Source: Fimbriiglobus sp.
GTDB taxonomy: Bacteria; Planctomycetota; Planctomycetia; Gemmatales; Gemmataceae
Length of the DNA: 11,838 bases
Reading direction: 5' to 3'
Assembly: GCA_025352585.1 (NCBI GenBank)
Contig: JANXTD010000881.1
Coordinates: forward strand, 1 to 11,838
Shown one piece after another: positions 1 through 5,699 of the stretch. The notes under the pieces are model-generated. The model did not search any database and had not been told where the DNA came from. It saw only the letters and a program-made list of their open reading frames with translations. The position numbers were made by a program, and so were the translations under genes. Each line of letters starts with the position of its first letter. Position 1 is the stretch's first letter.

Positions 1-1200
1 ATCGGCATCGGCTTTCCGCGCTTCGAGTGCCGCACGTTGGGCGGCGATTGCGGGGTCCGAGTCGTACGCTTTGTCGGTCCGGTCGATGGCTGCGAACACG
101 GCTTGCAAGCGATAATAGTCTTCGTGGCTGATCGGATCGAACTTGTGATTGTGGCATTGCGCGCAGTGAACGGTCAGCCCAACGAAGGTGCTCATCGTGT
201 TGGCGACGAAATCATCGCGGTCGAGGTGCCTGGCGATTTTGCCGTCGATCTTCGACTCGGGCAACTCGGCATGGCCGATGAAATCCCACGGCCCCGCCGA
301 CAGGAAACCGAGTGCCTCGATGCCATCGACGGTGCCAGGGAACAGCACGTCCCCCGCAATCTGTTCTTGGACGAATCGCCCGTATGGCTTGTCCGAATTC
401 AGAGCGCGAATCACGTAGTCGCGGTACGGCCAGGCGTTCGGCCGCGGCTGGTCCTTGTCGTAGCCGTGGCTGTCGCCGTAGTGGGCCGCGTCGAGCCAGT
501 GCCGCGCCCAGCGTTCGCCGTGGCGCGGGCTGGCCAGTAGCCGATCGACGACCCGCTCGTAGGCGTCCGGCGCGGCGTCGGCCAAGAAGGCGTCCCGCTC
601 GGCGTCGCTCGGCGGCAGGCCGGTCAGGTCCAGGGTGACGCGCCGCAGCAGCGTGCGCCGGTCGGCCTCGGGCGACGGGGCCAGCCCCCGCTCGCGCAGC
701 TTGGCCAGGACGAAGGCGTCGATGGGGTTCCGCGCGCGCCCCGAGTCCGCAGGGGCCGGCGGCGGCACGGCGGGGCGGGCGAGCGGGCGCAGCGACCACC
801 AGACCCCGCCCGCCGCGGCCGCGTCGTCCGGCCACTTGGCCCCCTGCTCGACCCACGCCCGCAGCACGCCGACCTGGGCCGCGCTCAGCCGCTCTCCCTT
901 GGGGGGCATGACGCCGTCGGGATCGACGCCGGCGACGCGGCCTAGCAGGGAGCTCCCCGCGGGCTTGCCCGGCACCACGGCGGGGCCGCCGTCGCCGCCG
1001 GCGAGCGCGTCCCGCTTGCGGTCGAGGCGCAGCCCCCCGCGCTGCTTGTCCGGCCCGTGGCAGGCGTGGCACGACTTCGCCAGGATCGGCCGCACGTCGG
1101 CCTCGAAATCGACGGCGCGGCCCGCCGGCGGGCGAGGCTCTTCGGCGGGGGACAACGCGGCGAGGAGTGCGGCGACGAGCGTGGGGGCGGCGTACCGCAT
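1..1200 (-). CDS. Planctomycete cytochrome-type protein (PSCyt1 + DUF1549), C-terminus beyond window
   Basis: The reading frame is open from the ATG at 1200 to the left edge (400 codons, no stop), so only the N-terminal part is present. It begins with a short basic and hydrophobic stretch (MRYAAPTLVAALLAALSPA) that looks like a signal peptide. Residues about 30-110 form a PSCyt1-like domain with a CxxCH haem-attachment motif (C44, C47, H48) and a typical VMPPKGERLS segment. From about residue 140 a DUF1549 (PSCyt2) domain follows, with RRVTLDLTGLPP, RHWLDAAHYGDSHGYD and a second CxxCH (C346, C349, H350) in HCAQCHNHKFDPIS. Family members usually continue into a DUF1553 (PSD1) domain, which would lie outside the window. 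They are exported proteins, very numerous in planctomycetes, often beside sulfatase or DUF1501 genes; their exact function is unsettled, with electron transfer or polymer oxidation suggested. No strong Shine-Dalgarno precedes the start. The neighbour at 1554 is divergent. Confidence 0.92.
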   Translation of the reverse strand, partial: MRYAAPTLVAALLAALSPAEEPRPPAGRAVDFEADVRPILAKSCHACHGPDKQRGGLRLDRKRDALAGGDGGPAVVPGKPAGSSLLGRVAGVDPDGVMPPKGERLSAAQVGVLRAWVEQGAKWPDDAAAAGGVWWSLRPLARPAVPPPAPADSGRARNPIDAFVLAKLRERGLAPSPEADRRTLLRRVTLDLTGLPPSDAERDAFLADAAPDAYERVVDRLLASPRHGERWARHWLDAAHYGDSHGYDKDQPRPNAWPYRDYVIRALNSDKPYGRFVQEQIAGDVLFPGTVDGIEALGFLSAGPWDFIGHAELPESKIDGKIARHLDRDDFVANTMSTFVGLTVHCAQCHNHKFDPISHEDYYRLQAVFAAIDRTDKAYDSDPAIAAQRAALEARKADAD

Positions 1201-1382
1201 GGGCCGGACTCGGGGTGGCGGGGCGGGCGCGAGGCCCAGCATAACCCACCCCCGCGGCCCCGCCCAACGAATTGTCGCGCCCGCGCCGCGGCGCGGTGCC
1301 GCAATCGCCCCCTTGGTGCGTAGCCGGTGCCGGGAGCCGGGCCCGGCGGGAAGCCATCGATTTTTGCGGACCGCCGGCTGCG

Positions 1383-1444
1383 GGCCGACAGGGTCGCGAT
1401 GGGCTGGGCGCGGGCCACTGCCACTTCCTCACCGGCTGTCGGCC
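1383..1444. repeat. 9-base inverted repeat in intergenic region
   Basis: GGCCGACAG at 1383-1391 is the exact reverse complement of CTGTCGGCC at 1436-1444, with 44 bases between the arms. In RNA it would be a long-loop stem in the leader of the hydrolase gene; in DNA it could bind a regulator. In sequence this GC-rich, such a match can arise by chance, so no function is claimed. Confidence 0.3.
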
Positions 1445-1541
1445 GCGGAACGCCTGCCGGGTGCGCGGCGAGGATCTGGACCGGACGCCGCCGCTACCGA
1501 GTGTTCCTACGTTATCCGCATCGGCACGGCCCCACCCTGAC

Positions 1542-1545
1542 GGAG
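1542..1545 (+). promoter_or_regulatory. Shine-Dalgarno site that decides the GTG start of the hydrolase
   Basis: GGAG lies 8 bases before the GTG at 1554. It supports that non-ATG codon as the start, in agreement with the signal-peptide-like sequence that begins there. Confidence 0.6.
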
Positions 1546-1553
1546 ACGACATC

Positions 1554-2405
1554 GTGAAACTGGCAATCGTGATCGCGTTGACCGCCCTCTCGATCGGTCC
1601 CTTGGTTGCCAGGTGCCGAGGTCAAGAGCAAGGCGAACCCAAGCCGTTTCCGGGGAAGGTGTCCGAGTGGAACGGGTTCGCGCGGCACGACTTCCAGGTC
1701 GACGGGGCCGATGTCATCGTCGTGGCACCGGCCAAGCCGCTACCGGGCCGCCCTTGGGCGTGGCGCGGCGAGTTCTTCGACTCGTTCCCTAACGCCGACA
1801 TCGAACTGGTCAAGGGCGGCTGGCACCTCGCCTACATGGGCGTGCCGAACCTCTTCGGCTCCCCCAAGGCCGTCGCCCGGTGGGAGAAGTTCCACGAGGC
1901 GTTGGTCAAGGGTCACGGGCTGCACCCCAAGCCCGGCCTCATCGGCCTCAGCCGGGGGGCGCTGTACTGCATGTCCTGGGCGGCAGCCCACCCCGACAAG
2001 ACTCTCGCCGTGTATCTCGACAACGGCGTGTGCGACTTCAAGAGTTGGCCGGGCGGCAAGCCGAAGGGGCTGGGCACCGGGCCAGGCTCGGCAGCGGAGT
2101 GGCAGAACGTCCTCAAAGCCTTCGACTTCAAGGACGACAAGGAAGCCGTCGCCTACCGAGGGAACCCGGTGGACAACTTGGCCCCGCTCGCCAAGGCGAA
2201 ACTCCCGCTGCTGCTGGTCTACGGCGACAGCGATCGGGCCGTGCCGCACAAGGAGAATTCGGGGGTCGTCTACGACCGCTACAAGGCACTGGACGGCCCG
2301 GTCGAACGCGTCGTCAAGGCGGGAGGCGACCACCACCCGCACGGGTTGCCGGACCCGAAGCCCGTCGTGGAGTTCTTCGAGAAAGCGTGGTCGTCGCGGA
2401 AGTGA
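1554..2405 (+). CDS. Secreted alpha/beta hydrolase
   Basis: The product is 283 aa, read from GTG at 1554. The N-terminus (KLAIVIALTALSIGPLVA) looks like a signal peptide, so it probably acts in the periplasm or outside the cell. An alpha/beta-hydrolase fold is indicated by the nucleophile elbow GLSRGA (Ser133), a strand-end acid in LLLVYGDSDRAVP (Asp225 or Asp227), and a late histidine in GGDHHPHGL (His261 or His263). The DNGVCDFKSWPGG segment and the C-terminal HPHGLPDPKPVVEFF pattern match, from memory, hydrolases often seen in planctomycetes near carbohydrate-active enzymes; the substrate is unknown. An esterase or a peptidase of the prolyl-oligopeptidase type are both possible. The gene stands alone on its strand: the cytochrome-type gene upstream is divergent and the kinase gene downstream is convergent, 40 bases away. 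An in-frame upstream extension to about 1272 is rejected because it would precede the signal peptide and has non-coding composition. Confidence 0.88.
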   Translation: MKLAIVIALTALSIGPLVARCRGQEQGEPKPFPGKVSEWNGFARHDFQVDGADVIVVAPAKPLPGRPWAWRGEFFDSFPNADIELVKGGWHLAYMGVPNLFGSPKAVARWEKFHEALVKGHGLHPKPGLIGLSRGALYCMSWAAAHPDKTLAVYLDNGVCDFKSWPGGKPKGLGTGPGSAAEWQNVLKAFDFKDDKEAVAYRGNPVDNLAPLAKAKLPLLLVYGDSDRAVPHKENSGVVYDRYKALDGPVERVVKAGGDHHPHGLPDPKPVVEFFEKAWSSRK

Positions 2406-2420
2406 CGGAACGGCGATACT

Positions 2421-2441
2421 GCGGCTGTGGGACTCGGCCGC
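2421..2441. terminator. Weak hairpin between convergent genes (possible bidirectional terminator)
   Basis: GCGGC (2421-2425) pairs with GCCGC (2437-2441) across an 11-base loop, in the 40 bases between the stop codons of the hydrolase and the kinase. A terminator is expected at this position, but the stem is short and no T-run follows on either strand, so the assignment rests mainly on location. Confidence 0.2.
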
Positions 2442-2445
2442 GTCG

Positions 2446-4893
2446 CTACGGGACCGGTCGCGGGGCGGGGGCTTTCTCGCGGGGGGCGTCCGCGGCGCGC
2501 CACTTCGCCGCCCCGGCCGCGTCGCCGCGGGCTTCGGCGAGGCGCGCGAGGCACTCGGCGGCGTCGGTCCGGAGGTGCTTGTGGCGGACCGGGATCGCCG
2601 TGAGCCGCGCGGTCAGGCCGTGGTAGCCGTCAACCAGGAGCGGTTCGGCCTCGTCGGACTTCTTCCGGGCGACCAGGACTTCGCCGAGCAGCGCGGCGGT
2701 GGCGAACGTCGTCCACTGCTTCGGCTCGCGCCGGCGGCGGGTGGCGAGGCTGGCGCGGAAGTGCCCCTCGGCGGCCTCCCACTCTTGCCGCTCGATGAGG
2801 ACGCGCCCCAGGGCGAAGTGCAGGCGGGCGGCCCACGGCTCGTCGGCCTTCGCATGCTCGTGGAGCATCACTCGCTCGAGGATGCGGCGTGCGTCGGCCG
2901 GCCGGCCGGCGACGCGGTAGGCGTCGGCGAGGCTGGCCTGGACAATATCGCCCAAGTCCTCGTTGACCGGCTCCCGCGCGGCCCAAGCGGCGCACTCTTC
3001 GAGCTGCCGCACCGCTTGCTCCGGCCGGCCGAGGTCGAGCAGGGTCTGGGCGGCGTCGCCGCGATACAAGACGTTGCCCTCGTCGCCGACGAGGCTTTGG
3101 AAGTGGGGCGTCTTCGTCAACTCCACCGCCTTCTCGGCGACCGCCAGGGCCTCGTCGAGTCGGCCGGCGGAGCGGAGGGCTTCGTTGAGCTTGTGCATGC
3201 CGAACAGGGTTTCCTGGTGCTGCGGGCCGTAGTTCGGGTCGGCCTCCATGAGCCGGATCGCCCGCTCCAGGTGCGGAACCGCCTCGGCCCCGTCGCCGAC
3301 GCCGACGAGGCTGTCGCCGACCGCCCAGCGGATGAGCGTCTCGGAGCGGTTGGTGAGGCCGGCCCGGCCGCCGATGCGCGTCCCCGCCCGGCGGAGGGCC
3401 TCGCGCAGCGTCACGTCGGGGTCCACGACCTCGAGCCAGCCGGACTGCTGGCGCACGTCGGCCTGCGAGAGGATGTCCTGGTAGAGGAACGAGGCCAGCT
3501 CCTGGGCGGCGAGGCGGGACAACTCGGCCCGCTCGGCTTGCGCGACGGCGTCGAGCCGCTGCCGGTCGGCCTCGCGCCGGGCCGCCTCCGCCTGGACCAG
3601 CCCGGCGGTCGTGCCGATGACGCCGGCGACCAGCGCGACCAGCACCAGGGCGACGACCGACACCGGCCCGCGGTAGCGGCGGGCGAACTTCCGCGCGCGG
3701 TAGGCGGCCGAGGGCGGCGCGGCGTGGACCGGCTCCCCGCCCAGGTAGCGCTCCACGTCGGCGGCCAACGCGCTGGCGGTCTGGTAGCGGCGGCCGCGGT
3801 CCTTCTCGACGGCCCGTAAGACGATCCAGTCGAGTTCGCCCCGCACCAGCCCGGCCAGCTTGCGCGGCTCGGTGCCCCGCGCGGCGGCGACGGCCGGCAG
3901 CGTGTCGCACGTGCTCAGTCGCGTGCTCGGCCGCGGCGGCTCCTGCTCCCGGACCGCGCGCAGCATCTCCAACAGGCCGGCCGACTCCAGGACGCCGCGG
4001 TCGAGCGGCGTGGCCCCGGTGAGGAGTTCATAAAGCAGCACGCCCAGCGCGTACACGTCGGTGCGGGTGTCCACGTCGAGGGCGTTGAAGGTCGCCTGCT
4101 CGGGGCTCATGTACTCCGGCGTGCCGATCACCGACCCGAAGCCGGTCATGAGCGTGCGGTCGGTCAGCGGCTGGCCGGCCGCCTTGGCGACGCCGAAGTC
4201 GATGACCTTGGGCACCGGCCGGTCGTCGTACCGCGCCACCAGCACGTTGCCCGGCTTCAGGTCGCGGTGGATGATGCCCTTCTGGTGGGCGTGCTGGACC
4301 GCCTGGCAGACGGGGACGAAGAGTTCGAGGCGCTCGCGGGGGGTCAGCTTGTGCTCGTCGCAGTAGCGCGTGATCGGCACGCCCTTGACGAGTTCCATGA
4401 CGAAGAACGGCCGGCCGCGCTCGGTCGCCCCGGCGTCGAGCACCTTGGCGATGTTGGGGTGGTCCATCAGCGCCAGCGCCTGCCGCTCGGCCTCGAAGCG
4501 GGCCAGCACCTGGCGGCTGTCCATGCCCGGCTTGATGAGCTTCACGGCGACCGGGCGGCGGACCGGCTCGGTCTGCAAGGCCATCCAGACAGTGCCCATG
4601 CCGCCCTCGCCCAGCGGCTCGACGAGCTTGTAGCGGCCGCCGACGACCGCGCCGACCCCTTCGAGCGACGGCGGGACCGCGTGCGACCCCGAGCGCGGCT
4701 CGGCGAGCGGGGCCGCGCCGCGCAGGCCGGCGACCAGCGGGGCTTCGTCGGCGTCGAGGCCCTGCAACTCCGCCTCGCACGCGGCGCAGCCCTCGACGTG
4801 GGCGGCCACGGCGTCGGCGGCGGGGTCGGCCAGGTCGCCCCGGTGGAAGGCGGACAAGCACGTCGCGGGCGGACAATCGTCGTCGGTGCGCAT
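2446..4893 (-). CDS. Membrane Ser/Thr protein kinase with N-terminal zinc-finger-like motif and C-terminal TPR repeats
   Basis: The product is 815 aa. Residues 1-45 carry Cys7, Cys12 and an HxxxCxxC motif (H32, C36, C39), as in zinc-binding anti-sigma domains. The kinase domain spans about 88-345 in Hanks style: glycine loop GEGGMG (95-100), VAVK lysine K118, HRDLKPGN (catalytic D211), DFG (232-234), SPE (263-265) and DVYALGVLLYELLTG. All key residues are present, so it should be active. One membrane segment lies at about 411-434, followed by a charged, probably coiled-coil stretch (435-480) and then helical TPR-like repeats to the end. The likely topology is zinc finger plus kinase in the cytoplasm and TPR region outside. 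The segment FLYQDILSQADV with DPDVTLREAL is typical of planctomycete TPR kinases. The gene is divergent from the ECF sigma gene, 83 bases apart, and a shared promoter-like motif precedes it. The substrate is unknown; the sigma factor is a candidate partner. No good Shine-Dalgarno lies directly before the ATG at 4893. Confidence 0.93.
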   Translation of the reverse strand: MRTDDDCPPATCLSAFHRGDLADPAADAVAAHVEGCAACEAELQGLDADEAPLVAGLRGAAPLAEPRSGSHAVPPSLEGVGAVVGGRYKLVEPLGEGGMGTVWMALQTEPVRRPVAVKLIKPGMDSRQVLARFEAERQALALMDHPNIAKVLDAGATERGRPFFVMELVKGVPITRYCDEHKLTPRERLELFVPVCQAVQHAHQKGIIHRDLKPGNVLVARYDDRPVPKVIDFGVAKAAGQPLTDRTLMTGFGSVIGTPEYMSPEQATFNALDVDTRTDVYALGVLLYELLTGATPLDRGVLESAGLLEMLRAVREQEPPRPSTRLSTCDTLPAVAAARGTEPRKLAGLVRGELDWIVLRAVEKDRGRRYQTASALAADVERYLGGEPVHAAPPSAAYRARKFARRYRGPVSVVALVLVALVAGVIGTTAGLVQAEAARREADRQRLDAVAQAERAELSRLAAQELASFLYQDILSQADVRQQSGWLEVVDPDVTLREALRRAGTRIGGRAGLTNRSETLIRWAVGDSLVGVGDGAEAVPHLERAIRLMEADPNYGPQHQETLFGMHKLNEALRSAGRLDEALAVAEKAVELTKTPHFQSLVGDEGNVLYRGDAAQTLLDLGRPEQAVRQLEECAAWAAREPVNEDLGDIVQASLADAYRVAGRPADARRILERVMLHEHAKADEPWAARLHFALGRVLIERQEWEAAEGHFRASLATRRRREPKQWTTFATAALLGEVLVARKKSDEAEPLLVDGYHGLTARLTAIPVRHKHLRTDAAECLARLAEARGDAAGAAKWRAADAPREKAPAPRPVP

Positions 4894-4925
4894 AGTGGTG
4901 GCCGGCCGGGGGTCACGGGCCTAGT

Positions 4926-4955
4926 CTTCATACAACCCTCCGTGGCGTGTGACAC
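4926..4955 (-). promoter_or_regulatory. Putative ECF-type promoter of the kinase gene (copy 1 of shared motif)
   Basis: Read on the minus strand, GTGTCACACGCCACGGA (4955-4939) is followed by GTATG (4933-4929). The 17-base block is repeated with one mismatch upstream of the giant-protein gene, again in the direction of its gene. TGTCA as -35 and GTAT as -10 would be 16 bases apart, a usual spacing for ECF promoters, and would place transcription start roughly 25-30 bases before the kinase ATG. The promoter role is inferred; the repeat is observed. The core GTGTnACAC is palindromic, so it could instead be an operator, or serve the sigma gene as well. Confidence 0.5.
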
Positions 4956-4976
4956 CTCGTTTCACCGGGGGCGACC

Positions 4977-5588
4977 GTGCCGAACTTCGTGCCCGACGTC
5001 GGCACCTCGCTGACCCTGCTCGGCCGCCTGCGCGGGGGCGAGCCGGACGCCTGGTCGCGGCTGGTCTTTCTGTACGGCCCACTGGTCGAGGCGTGGGCCG
5101 CCCGGCGCGGCGTCGTGGGGGCCGACGCCGAGGACGTGGCGCAGGAAGTCTTCCGCGCCGTCGCCGGGGGGCTTGCCGGCTTCCGCCGCGACCGCCCGTC
5201 CGACACCTTCCGCGGCTGGCTCTTCGGCGTCACCCGGCACGCGCTGTTGCGCCACTTCCATGCCGCCGGCCACCAGCCGCGTGCCGTCGGCGGCACCGAC
5301 TTCCGCCTGCGGATCGACGCCCTGCCAGACCGGGCCGGCGACCCGGATTCGGCGGACGAGCCGGACTGCCCGGCCGACTCGGTCGCCTTGCACCGCCGTG
5401 GGCTGGAACTGGTGCGCGGGGAGTTCGAGCCGCGGACGTGGGAGATGTTCTGGCAGCACGTCGTCGGCGGCCGCACCCCGGCCGACGTGGCCGCCGACCT
5501 GGGCGTGAGCGCCGCGGCCGTGCGCCAGGCCAAGTCCCGCGTCCTCCGCCGCCTGCGCCAGGAACTCGGCGACGCCCTCGACGAGTAG
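4977..5588 (+). CDS. ECF-type RNA polymerase sigma factor (sigma-70 family)
   Basis: The product is 203 aa, a normal size for ECF factors, starting at GTG 4977 with a GGGGG ribosome-binding-like run at 4967-4971. Region 2 covers about residues 25-95, with GADAEDVAQEVFRAV (2.2 type) and DTFRGWLFGVTRHALLRHF (2.3-2.4 type, promoter melting and -10 contact). Region 4 covers about 140-198, with a helix-turn-helix TPADVAADLGVSAAAVRQAKSRV-like segment that would contact the -35 element. The linker (about 100-135) is acidic and Pro/Asp-rich. No anti-sigma gene follows it; instead the gene is divergent from a kinase that carries an HxxxCxxC motif, the arrangement known for planctomycete ECF factors linked to Ser/Thr kinases. 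Phosphorylation by, or sequestration on, that kinase is a plausible control, not shown here. The next gene downstream, 111 bases away on the same strand, encodes the giant protein but appears to have its own promoter motif. Confidence 0.93.
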   Translation: MPNFVPDVGTSLTLLGRLRGGEPDAWSRLVFLYGPLVEAWAARRGVVGADAEDVAQEVFRAVAGGLAGFRRDRPSDTFRGWLFGVTRHALLRHFHAAGHQPRAVGGTDFRLRIDALPDRAGDPDSADEPDCPADSVALHRRGLELVRGEFEPRTWEMFWQHVVGGRTPADVAADLGVSAAAVRQAKSRVLRRLRQELGDALDE

Positions 5589-5614
5589 CCGGCTCGCTGA
5601 CTCGAAATCACGTC

Positions 5615-5643
5615 GTGTCACACGCCGCGGATGTGTGGGTATG
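5615..5643 (+). promoter_or_regulatory. Putative ECF-type promoter of the giant-protein gene (copy 2 of shared motif)
   Basis: GTGTCACACGCCGCGGA (5615-5631) matches the kinase-side element at 16 of 17 positions and is followed by GTATG at 5639-5643. TGTCA to GTAT spacing is 18 bases, two more than in the kinase copy. CGTGTCACACG (5614-5624) is a perfect odd palindrome centred on 5619. An A-rich patch (GAAATCA, 5604-5610) lies just upstream; GAAA also precedes the kinase copy. The predicted transcription start falls near 5650, leaving a leader of about 50 bases before the ATG at 5700. Confidence 0.5.
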
Positions 5644-5699
5644 CGGTGCCGCCTCGCCCGGCCCGCCGAGCCTCCCCCTCCGCGCACCCGAGTGACCCC

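Larger units (their letters stand above)
1201..1553. other. Divergent intergenic region, no gene recognised
   Basis: This 353-base gap separates the minus-strand cytochrome-type gene from the plus-strand hydrolase and should hold promoters for both. The hydrolase frame stays open upstream to about 1272, but the translation there is rich in Arg, Pro, Gly and Ala, resembles no protein, and precedes the credible signal peptide that starts at 1554. I therefore treat it as non-coding. Visible structure includes a 12-base palindrome (GCCGGGCCCGGC, 1336-1347) and a perfect 9-base inverted repeat (1383-1391 with 1436-1444). No sigma-type promoter could be assigned with confidence, and the promoter motif found at 4939-4955 and 5615-5631 does not occur here. 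Confidence 0.6.

Noticed and set aside
1336..1365. GC palindrome followed by a T-run (1361-1365) as a rho-independent terminator
   Set aside because: The T-run starts 13 bases after the palindrome rather than directly after it, and no gene on the plus strand ends just upstream.
1272..1553. In-frame N-terminal extension of the hydrolase from TTG at 1272
   Set aside because: The sequence is non-coding in composition, and the signal peptide plus GGAG spacing favour the GTG at 1554.
1606..3819. 737-codon open frame on the plus strand
   Set aside because: It overlaps the hydrolase out of frame and runs antisense through the kinase gene. The translation is a shadow caused by high GC; the kinase frame carries all the conserved motifs.
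2630..3910. 426-codon open frame on the minus strand overlapping the kinase
   Set aside because: Arg/Pro/Gly-rich translation with no domain; it is a frame shadow of the TPR half of the kinase.
4542..4943. Minus-strand ATG at 4931 preceded by GGAGG (good Shine-Dalgarno), opening a frame that overlaps the kinase start out of frame
   Set aside because: The product is Pro/Arg/Thr-rich shadow sequence. The GGAGG lies within the spacer of the proposed promoter and would not be transcribed. Kept as a caution because the kinase ATG itself lacks a good ribosome-binding site.
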